A stretch of DNA of 64,000 nt from NCBI GenBank assembly GCA_964019055.1, contig OZ025212.1, positions 461,157 to 525,156 on the forward strand, given 5' to 3'. A program made the translations under genes and the position numbers. The stretch is from Anthopleura xanthogrammica. Its lineage: Eukaryota > Cnidaria > Anthozoa > Actiniaria > Actiniidae. The stretch's first letter is position 1; each line of letters opens with the position of its first letter. The notes below the pieces were generated by a model. The model searched no databases, was not told the DNA's origin, and saw nothing but the letters and a program-made list of their open reading frames with translations. Positions 45,501 through 54,125 of the stretch are shown here, one piece after another.

Positions 45501-48018
45501 CAGGTAAATGAACTCAATATTTTAGATGACGTGTTTATACTAACATAGATTTAAGAACCTCAGGATCACATAGTTTTCATTGACAGCAGCAAAAAAAATG
45601 GGTTCATGAATTGTCAGTCGCAAAACCCAGACAAAACTATTGCATAAATTCAATTGAATTTCACAGTCTTGCACAACTAATCTCACATTGTCAGGGAATC
45701 TTAGTCTTGGCAACTCGGTAAAGCATCAGTAAACAAAAGACGCATGCAGCTCACACTTCTAATGTACATATGTTTGTGATCTATTTCAAAAACTGCTGTT
45801 TTCATAAACATGCGAACGTGACATGGTAGCTGCAAGCTGCATGCTGAAATTTGGTTTTCCGCTGCTGTCAATCAAAGCTAATCAGTCTATACCTCTTATA
45901 TCCTTGACTGGCAGCTGTGAAAAACCAAATTCCAACGAGCAACTAAAGCAACTATAGAGTTAGAATGCTTATGAAAATAGCAGCAAAGTCTTGCATTGAT
46001 CATTCTTCACTACAATAAAAAAAAAAACACAAGAAATTATATAATAGCCAAGACAGTTCCCTTTTTACGTCTCCTAATTTTTCTTGCTATCTTTCTATCA
46101 TCAGATTGGTAGATCATCAGACAGTAAAATAGATTTTGTAGTCCTAGACACCATCCCTGGTCCAAAGCAGCCTGACACTCTACCTGATATACAGAAAAGC
46201 ACAATATCAAGATATGCTTGCCGTATCACTGTGGACCGCAATCCACCACATACATCTCGCGTCTTTGCTGCTGGGTTTGATAAAACTAATAGTTTCTTTC
46301 TGGGGGTAAGTTGAGAAGTTTTTTGCATGGCTACCTTGATAAATCCTGTAAGGTACATCCTTTGAAGCCTGCTTGCAGAGGTCTTTTTTCTGCACTTTTT
46401 TTGGCCTGAACAAAGGGGAAGAAAATAACCTGCTTATAGGGTAACTTACGCCAGCTCTAGAGGCCTAGGGTAGGAAAAGGGGAGAAAGATAAGAGGAGAG
46501 AAAACCCACTGTTTCTCATATTCATACCTGTCAATCCTTATCCTAGGAAAAAGCTGCAAAATGGCAGAATGAAGATCGAATGATGGACGGACTAACAACA
46601 AACGGCATCCTACACATGAACCCCCATGGTGGACCAAACTGTCTGGCTGGAATATGGCGCGAGATATCTGTGTGTGGGAATGTTTACAGCTTAAGGGAAA
46701 CTCGGTCCGCGGCAGTAAGAGGCAAACCAGTAAGTCCAAGATGAAACACATGTAATGTCTTCTTGTTTAAGCAATGGCTAAATAAGTTTGAATTAATTCC
46801 TTTCCTTAGATGCCGAAGGAATCCAATATTCTAATGGATGGATCCCTCATTGATTTATGTGGAGCTGTTCTAATGTGGAGAACATCTGAAGGAATGAAAG
46901 AAATACCCGTAAGAATCACAACCATTCCCATTCATCCTTTTCATTTTTGAAAAAAATATTTTTCTTAATTGTTGCCATTTTTTCTTAGACTGAAGAAATG
47001 ATCGATACTATGCGACACCACCTGAATGCTACCCGGCCCCAATGCCCAGTTGGTTTGACGACACTAGTTTTTCCTACATCATCCCACCAGGTATGCTTGC
47101 TTTACAACATAAACATTATTGGTGATGATGACAGTTATGGAGATGACCTTTTAGAAGAATCCAGAATTCCTTTGCAGTTGAGTTATATAAATTTTTCTCT
47201 CATTTTCTCATAGTCTACCCAATCGTTAGGTCGGCAACCTCATGTTTACATCAAATGTGGACACGTACATGGTTTTCACGAATGGAGTGGCCGACAAGAT
47301 GACAGCACTGACGAAAAATTCAGGACCTGTCCAATATGCTTACAGGTAGAACAGAGTCACCATTGGAGTTTGGTTGGTTATATGACTGTATTTGACAAGT
47401 CATGATTATAACTTTTGTTGATTGCAGGCAAGCAATTATGTGCCATTACAAATTGGAAATGAAAGAGCGTTCTATGAAGGAGAGGTTGTACCAACTCATG
47501 CTTTTGTTCCCTGTGGACATGTTTGCTCTGAGGCGACTGTGAGGTATTTTGGAACACCTATGTATAAAATTCCCTATACCCCTTCCCTCCCTCTCCCCTC
47601 CCCTCCCCTCCCCAAAAACATTTCATAAAGAAGAAATATCAATCAGACCCTCCCCACCACTTGAAAGTTCCATTGCCCAAACACTGTCTGAGAAAACATG
47701 GGTATTTTTGGATGTATTTTTGCCACACCCATTACTGGTGTGAAGGGGTGGCAGCTCTTCGACATCAATATAGTAGTTGCAATGCTTTGGGTTCATTGAT
47801 AAAGAGGCACTTTGAGCTAAGGCTTGCACTACGTCAGTTAGTCTCCAGATATAGAAGTATTAAAATGGTAATCATATCATGCTCATTATTTCAGGTTTTG
47901 GTCACAGATTCCAATTCCCCATGGTTGTGATGCATTTCAAGCTATTTGTCCATTTTGTGCCTTACCCCTGGAGGGTGTGGATGGATTTGTCAAGCTTATA
48001 TTCAGTACTGAAAACTAA
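42537..48018 (+). CDS. PELI: Pellino E3 ubiquitin ligase
   Basis: Pellino proteins ubiquitinate IRAK kinases in Toll/IL-1 receptor signalling. Exons: 42537-42544, 44338-44505, 44820-44949, 45402-45503, 46105-46305, 46547-46729, 46810-46908, 46989-47090, 47214-47345, 47428-47543, 47895-48018; 1365 nt, 454 aa (human PELI1 418). The N-terminal two thirds is the winged FHA domain (GMLVVLGYNGKDPNG, DMFQIGRSSDSKIDFVV, KAAKWQNEDRMMDGLTTNG, GIWREISVCGNVYSLRETRS, MDGSLIDLCGAVLMWRT). The C-terminus is the RING-like CHC2CHC2 domain: CGHVHG, CPIC, CGHVCS, CPFC. The first coding exon holds only eight nucleotides (Met-Pro and two bases); it rests on phase and a good donor, so it is the weakest part. Confidence 0.96.
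43574..43617. repeat. Short perfect hairpin in Pellino intron 1
   Basis: AAGAATAATACAAT and ATTGTATTATTCTT are perfect inverted repeats separated by 4 nt. The rest of this 1.8-kb intron is unique AT-rich sequence. Confidence 0.8.
45792..45986. mobile_element. MITE-like palindromic element, family B copy 2
   Basis: Same ends and internal order as 3509-3690: CTGCTGTTTTCATAAACATG at the left, CTTATGAAAATAGCAGC at the right, with the internal AAATTTGGTTTTCCGCTGC motif. It lies in a Pellino intron. Noncoding. Confidence 0.85.
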
Positions 48019-49225
48019 ACCCAATTATGCTAGATGATATTATGTAATTATAAATAACAAATATAATAATATTAATATAAATTTAACAGCATATTTATTT
48101 GTACAGGTAATTATCAAAAATAGTCATTTCAGAGTCTGGATTTATTAACTAAAGTCTGTCATTGGTGAATTTGAAAAAAAAAACAGAAAATAATTTCCCA
48201 TATTTGTCTTCTACAGGTGATAGTGTTTTTATGACACATTCACCTCATTCCCAGGTTTTTCATAGATCTGATTATCAGCTTTTCAAGGACTTCATTAGCC
48301 TCCGTTGCAGACGTTTTATGTGGTTCGGAGGGCTTTAGTTACATAAGTTGTATGTGCCCAGGCAGAAAGTTGCATATTGCATATAGCGTTGCATGCTATA
48401 GCTGGTAGCAACATTATTTATATCCTAATTTGTCACTCATGAATTATCTTGTTAATAGGCCACATTTGAGATATTAAAATCCTAACATGATGAAAAGGCT
48501 CTCGGGAATAAAATGTTCAATATTGTATTAAACCTCAAAAGGATCAGTAGTTTAACCAAAATGTTCTTATTATAATTTGCCGAAAGGTAGGTTAGTATCA
48601 TACATGAAGTATCATACAACTAAAGCCTCGCAATCAAGTCTGATTTTTAAGATATCGAATGTGGTCTATCGATAATTGGTCTCAGAAAAAGTTTTTATTT
48701 GTACATATATAATAAACATATAGTATATATAATTTAAATAAAATACTACATGTACAGTTTATACAAAGGGTGTCACTAATTATTTCAAATATTTAGGCTT
48801 TTTGTTTTGCTTTTAAATCTTGGGAAGTGAAGATGCGAAATAGGAATGGGTGAAAAAAGGATGTACATGCCTGACCCCCTTGAGCCCCTTGGCCCCACCC
48901 TCCAGCCATTCCACCCTCTACAACAAACTACAGCAATAATTAATAGCTGGCGTTTTCTAAGTCCTATTTCTCTTTTTCTCTATTACTCTTTCTTTCTTTC
49001 TTTCCATTTTCAGCGATTCTTAGCTTTGCTTGTGCGTAAATTTAGTGTCATTTTTGTGTTTGGATGCCCTGTCCTGGGCTACCCGTGAGTAGACTGGACA
49101 TCGTAGAGGAACGCCTGTCAATATTTTGTTTTCTTCGTTCCTCAACATTTTCATTCAGGCTGAGTGAAATTTATAAACTTTCCTTTGAATATTTTGCAAA
49201 AATCCACCGTGAGCGGATAAATTTG
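48019..49225. other. Region between Pellino and the profilin-like gene
   Basis: Pellino 3' UTR, AT-rich spacer, then a pyrimidine-rich stretch at 48960-49015. 49156-49225 continues the profilin reading frame upstream without a better start, so it is more likely 5' UTR. Nothing else recognised. Confidence 0.5.
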
Positions 49226-50162
49226 ATGATGCAGAATGTCGATAACTGGGAAAAGTTTATCAATGGTATATATTTAGAAGCAATTTTTTCGTATTTTTGT
49301 GTGAATATGATATGAGATTATTTTGCTGGATTTTTAGAAAATTTGCTGCAGTTTGGTGTAGTTGACGGCGTCCTGCTTATTACAAAGAGAGGAGAAGCAG
49401 TTTACTCGCAAGGAAAGCTTTCCACTATAGAAAGGGTACGTTTCTGACTATTAAAAGTGACTTGAACTGGAATAACAGCTGTTTGCATGGACATGACTTA
49501 TACGTGCTTACAGAACTCTTGCTTTATGTTGCAGAAATACACAGAACAGTTTGTTAAAATATTTAATGCTTCAACTAGTGAGCAAGGTAACGTACAAGTA
49601 AATATTGTTTTAAACTTTTAACAATTCACCATTTTCCATACATTGGTTCACTGGTCACAGACAAAGCATTTGAACCTTGCAGCCTTGACTGAATGCTTTG
49701 TCTGTGACCAGTGAACCAATGTATGGAAAGTGATGAATTCTCATTTTTTAGCAACCTTTGACTGTGGGATTGGGAGGGAGGTAATTCAATGGTATCCTCA
49801 TACACAATATTTCCATGATTGGTATCCCTTTGGTTCTAATGTCTATTTGTAATTGTTGACTTGCCCAGAAACTACATTATGCTCCAAAGGATTTGATCTT
49901 AAAGATGATCACTTCACAATTTATCACAAGACGTTTTGCAGGTATTTAGCTATAAAGTTAACTGGAAAGTCTGTAAAGATGTTATCTGATGTTGATGTTC
50001 TTATTCATTTTCAGCATTTATTGCACTTCAGAGCATAATAAGCAAGGTGTTATAGTATGTAATCTACCATACAGTGTAATGATAGCATCATATCCATGTG
50101 GACAGACCAACACAGAAGTTATCAGGATAGTTGAAAATGCTTGCAAGATTCTTAGGATGTGA
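49226..50162 (+). CDS. PFN4: Profilin-4-like protein
   Basis: Exons 49226-49265, 49338-49435, 49535-49586, 49869-49941, 50015-50162; 411 nt, 136 aa, in phase. Profilin fold by pattern: N-terminal helix NVDNWEKFINENLLQFG, strand VVDGVLLITKRGEAVYSQG, helix YTEQFVKIFNAS, GFDLKDDHFTIY, then GVIVCNLPYSVMIASYP and a C-terminal helix TEVIRIVENACKIL. The closest match I know is vertebrate PFN4 (testis profilin, which binds phospholipids rather than actin). The conserved N-terminal tryptophan is kept. The start could be either of two adjacent ATGs (49226 or 49229), or an in-frame upstream exon could extend it. Orthology is by eye, so moderate. Confidence 0.75.
49622..49741. mobile_element. Near-perfect hairpin element, family D
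   Basis: Arms: CATTTTCCATACATTGGTTC plus ACTGGTCACAGACAAAGCAT on the left, and ATGCTTTGTCTGTGACCAGT plus GAACCAATGTATGGAAA on the right, around a 20-bp loop. In an intron of the profilin-like gene. Confidence 0.92.
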
Positions 50163-50830
50163 TCCAACAACCCCTGTATCAATTACCTAACACACATCAT
50201 ACGCAAGATAAAAGTTGATGGAAACACGTGATGGAAGAAGGGGTCAAAAATTATTGGAAAATCATTACCACTGAGGACATTACACCATCACAACTGAAAG
50301 TGTTCCAAGTTTGTTTTTTTTTAAAGCAAGATTTAATGGTGGAACTTAGAAGAGCTCAGAGGGTCCCATTTTCTTACCTTAAAGCTAAAACTTTTCCAAC
50401 TAGGTCATGCAGCTGTCACTGTCAGCTAAACAGTCAGAGATAGAACAGTGCCTGACAACTTAAGTAGTTGTTTATAAGACATCCTGTCAGTTTGCTTGTG
50501 AATCAAAATTCAATGAATTACAAACAACATCTTAATAGGGTTTCAGGAACTGTAGAATGCCCTATAAGTCATGGCAAGCCAAAGTAAATAAGGTTGTGAT
50601 GATGTCAGTTCTTAAATCACCAATTTTAAATATTGTTTTCTGGAAGACACAAAAAGTGGTAGGACTATTCCCCCACCAACCCACCCAGCCCTCCCTCTCC
50701 ATGGCTCCTGTGATATATATACTGGTAATCATGTTATCAGAGGATCAAGATGCACCAGTATATGTGTATCTATAAACATGCCGCAAACCAATTTTTATTT
50801 TCTTTAATAATTGAATACCACACAAATTAT
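50163..50830. other. Convergent 3' region of profilin-like gene and selenoprotein W
   Basis: 3' UTR of the profilin-like gene and spacer. The selenoprotein W polyadenylation signal (AATAAA on the minus strand, 50848-50843) lies just beyond it. No gene recognised. Confidence 0.55.
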
Positions 50831-51208
50831 TTTTGAAAGCTGTTTATTGATTCAAACCAATAAATACAACAATCAGACTCCAATAAACAAAATAAGCTTA
50901 ATAGCTTAATACCATGTATCATTGAAGTGAGACTTTTTTTTAACAATGTCATTGTTAATATATGATTATCATGCCATTAAAAAGTTCTCTTAAGATTTAA
51001 CTAGTCATGATCTCACATCAAATTAATGGTGTGAAATAAAGTGAAGACTGTGCAGAACTTATCATTGTTACTTAGTTTTTAGCAATTAATCAGAGAAGCA
51101 AAAAAAATCAATTCTAAAATCAACAAAAATATTAAAATCAAAACATTCAAAAACAATAATATGTATGATAAAAGAGAACAGGGTATCTGCCAGTTTGAAT
51201 ACTATATT

Positions 51209-51296
51209 CCAGAAGACACAGAAGAAGCATCCAGAATGTGGCTGCACAAGACTTCTTGTGTTTACACCCATTCCATCATAACATCATGTCATCTGG
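51209..51296 (-). promoter_or_regulatory. Candidate SECIS element of selenoprotein W
   Basis: Minus-strand hairpin about 400 nt after the stop codon. Reading 5' to 3': core ATGA at 51279-51276, a base, then 11 nt (GGAATGGGTGT), unpaired AAA at 51263-51261, a mini-stem CACAAG/CTTGTG with loop AAGT, then GCCACATTCT and the 3' core GGAT at 51232-51229. The main helix pairs GGAATGGGT with GCC(A)CATTCT. A lower helix pairs CCAGA and GACA with TGTC and TCTGG. ATGA-to-AAA spacing and the extra apical helix fit a form 2 SECIS. Seen by eye; not folded by software. Confidence 0.75.
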
Positions 51297-51411
51297 ATTA
51301 AAATATGCAAAGCTGTAGAGAACAAGAATATCAGCACATTAGTATCAATATTTGACCAATATTTGCCAAAAGTGAGAAGGGAAATTATGTGTATATTTGA
51401 AGTATTAAAAC

Positions 51412-51505
51412 AACTAGATCTTTTTAGCAGGGGGAATTGTTTTCCCATTTCAGACCATGTGTTATTCCCTTGAGAATCATTGCTTTGTTTAACAGTGGCT
51501 ATTGA
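51412..51505. mobile_element. MITE-like element, family A copy 4 (half element)
   Basis: Only the left half is recognisable: TTTTCCCATTTCAGACCATG, then TTATTCCCTTGAGAATCA and TTGCTTTGTTTAACAGTGG. It lies in the presumed 3' UTR of the selenoprotein W gene, between the stop codon and the SECIS-like hairpin. Confidence 0.75.
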
Positions 51506-51681
51506 GAATATACTGTCATTGATATGTATATGAATTAGACAAACTGTCACCTTCTCCCTAAAAATACATAAACACAAGGCAAACAGGGTCTGGTAGACTG
51601 CTAACACAGGGAGCCCAATAGACACTTTGAAGTAAAACACACACCTGAACTGACATCCTTCATCTCTTTTGTGTGCAATGT

Positions 51682-53614
51682 TTAACCATCAAGAGCTTCT
51701 TTGACAGCCTTGACGATTTTATCTATCTTTCTTTTGGAATCAATGTATCCATCTCCATTCTGCAAAGGAACAAAATAAATACATTTACATATAATTAACT
51801 GCGTGATATACATGTCATTGTAATTTGCATGATTTACCAGTGGTAACCCACCCATGGTGGAGGAAATAGACCCCTTGCACGTGAGGTCAGAGCAGCTCAA
51901 TTTGGAGGGCAAAACAAAAGAATTTTAATCTCCTGAGAATTGGAACCTTAGTATTGTTGTGTCCTCCAAATTGAGTTGCATTCCGACATGCTGCAAGGGG
52001 TCTATACCTTACAGTACTTCTCAAACACATGCGCAAATTGCCATTATGACAAAATAAGGTTTTGGTGGATATCTATTCAAGTGTGGTTCCATGCCATTTT
52101 CGGAAAACAAGAAGTTATCAAGGCACGTGCCTCAAGGAATGTTGTGGAAAATGCTTTGATTGATGTCCACCAAAACCAGGTTTGTCGCAACAGCAAATTG
52201 TGTGATTTTGTCCGTGTGATTGGGAAGTGCTGTAATCATCTTGACATGAATGTAAACCATTATTAATCAGATAAACATTGATATTGTGCTTAAACATTCA
52301 ATTCCATCAAAGTGGACCAGCAAGGGTTCAACTTCATGGCTTTCAGATAACAAACTGATGCAATAGAACACTGTACCTTGCACATTCAACTCGTCTCTCA
52401 CCTTCTTTGAATGAACAAGTTTTCCATTGACTTCCACCTCCAGGTAACCTGTTATTTCTGGGGTTGCAACTCCTTTCTATCATACAAACAAAAAATTGCT
52501 GTTTTAAATGATGTAATTCAGTAAGGTTATCAGAATGGTTTATTTCTATTAATAATAAAAAGATTCAAAAGAATTTATAACTGTATCATTGCTGTTATCT
52601 TACCACATCAACCTCACTACTAAACTCGCTGACAAGTTCATCACGCAAGTTTTGGTACTGAATAAGAAAAAAACACCAAGAAGAAAATAAATGAGAAACA
52701 TTATTCACAGGTGCTCATATTTATGTGTAATTTCAATAATACTAAATTTGAATGCTTTATTGTCCTGCAAGCAGAAGTTTTTTGTCCTTTCCTCTCCCTA
52801 TATTTATAGCTAACTTAGAGACTGGCCTGTAACCAAAATGAATATTCTTATAGCATATTTATGCTTAATTTGTAAAAACTTAGCATAGCAAAAGCTGTGA
52901 AGTGATGTTATTATATATGGCAGCTTCACATAAAAACTTCAGCCAATCATTCATATGCATAATTTACTCACTAAACATCACTGTTAAACTTGATTCTCTT
53001 AAAACAAGTAAAAAGTTCTTATTTTGAGGTCCCCAGATAAGAGATTATACTCTAAGAATCTTAGATCTCTTATCTGGGGACCTTAAAATAAGAGCTTTTT
53101 ACTTGTTTTAATAGAATCAAGTTTAACAGTGACATGTGTACTTGCCAAGAAACAGAGCCAGTACCACCAAACACTGGCTTTGTTAATACCACAGCACGAG
53201 GAAGATTAGTAAAACTTGTAATAATTATGCTATTTCACTTCCACTTAATTAACACGGCTTTTCTACAGCTTTTGATCTCTATAATTAAGTTATTATATTC
53301 ATAGAACAAGTCTTCAGAAGGATTCGTTTGAACATGCTTTCTTATTGTTACGACATTTCTGTTGCTGAAATCACTAAAAATATCTACAACTGTCTCTCCA
53401 AATCAAAGTGTTTTTATAGATAACGCCATTACCTTGGGCCTGTACCCTCATCCACCTCTGAAAAACAAAAAACAAAACAGAATACAAAGTATAAGCACAT
53501 TTCTCAAGTGTAGCCATGCAAGTCAAGTCGTTACAGAACCTTGAATATTTTGGTTCTAGACATTATTTTCATTATCATGACTTACCAGTAGGTGACCACT
53601 ACTTTAACCGGCAT
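51682..53614 (-). CDS. SELENOW: Selenoprotein W with a UxxU redox motif
   Basis: SelW is a small thioredoxin-fold selenoprotein. Exons on the minus strand: 53614-53586, 53457-53433, 52657-52604, 52476-52402, 51759-51682; 261 nt, 86 aa plus stop TAA. After MPVKVVVTY, the next four codons are TGA GGT GGA TGA, followed by GYRPKYQNL. Vertebrate SelW has Y-C-G-A-U-G-Y in this place. The second TGA (53450-53448) is the canonical Sec codon. The first TGA is made by splicing: TG from the end of exon 1 (53587-53586) and A from 53457. The rest aligns residue by residue with vertebrate SelW (TGYLEVEVNGKLVHSKKNGD, KIVKAVKEAL). A SECIS-like hairpin in the 3' UTR supports Sec decoding. Ordinary ORF callers will miss the 5' exons. 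Confidence 0.88.
51869..52010. mobile_element. MITE-like element, family G
   Basis: TAGACCCCTTGCACGTGAGG / TGCTGCAAGGGGTCTATA ends and inner GCTCAATTTGGAGG / CCTCCAAATTGAGTTGC arms form an imperfect palindrome. In the last intron of the selenoprotein W gene. Confidence 0.85.
52048..52168. mobile_element. Small inverted-repeat element
   Basis: AAGGTTTTGGTGGATATC and GATGTCCACCAAAACC bound a 120-bp segment in a selenoprotein W intron; CAAGGCACGTGCCT... inside is another short palindrome. Confidence 0.6.
52979..53132. mobile_element. Near-perfect hairpin element, family E
   Basis: Left arm CACTGTTAAACTTGATTCTC then TTAAAACAAGTAAAAAG and AGGTCCCCAGATAAGAGAT; the right arm is the complement through AACAGTG. 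About 65 bp per arm. In a selenoprotein W intron. Confidence 0.92.
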
Positions 53615-54125
53615 GCTGTAAAAGGGAAGAAATCGCCTGAGAAAGCGTAAGGAATTGATTTTTATACGACTTTCAAAACACCTCTTCTAGAACATCTAAC
53701 AAATAGGAGGATGCTTGGGATATTGGACGGAAGCCTATAACATCACATGTATGTGAGGTTGGCCAATTCATTTTTGTCAGGGGTAGGGTAAGGAGTAAAC
53801 AAATTAATCTCCATTTAAAGTTCCAATTTTGTCGTTTTTAAGTCAAAGGCAAATAATATAAAGGTATTATAGGCTAATAAAGAATATTTTTATCAAAGTT
53901 AAGATATCGTGGTCGGCAAAAGTTGAATTTTTGGGACGACAAAATGGAAACTACCCTCTCCGGCCCCCAAATAAAATTATTCCAGAAGGCCCCGTATGAA
54001 AGCCCCACAATGCACTCCTCTATTCTAAATAGGGCGCGCTTTTTCAAATCATGAATAATATTTAGTTCTCGTAAGGATTCTGCTTTGGTTTCTTGATCTG
54101 AATGATCTCGTGTAAAATATTCGAC
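53615..54125. promoter_or_regulatory. Shared upstream region of selenoprotein W and the kelch gene
   Basis: 511 bp between two divergent start codons. No TATA box, no element recognised. Presumed bidirectional promoter. Confidence 0.5.

Noticed and set aside
53433..53614. Interpretation of SelW as a pseudogene because of two in-frame TGA codons
   Set aside because: All splice sites, phases and downstream residues are intact and a SECIS-like hairpin is present, so Sec decoding explains both TGAs better than decay.
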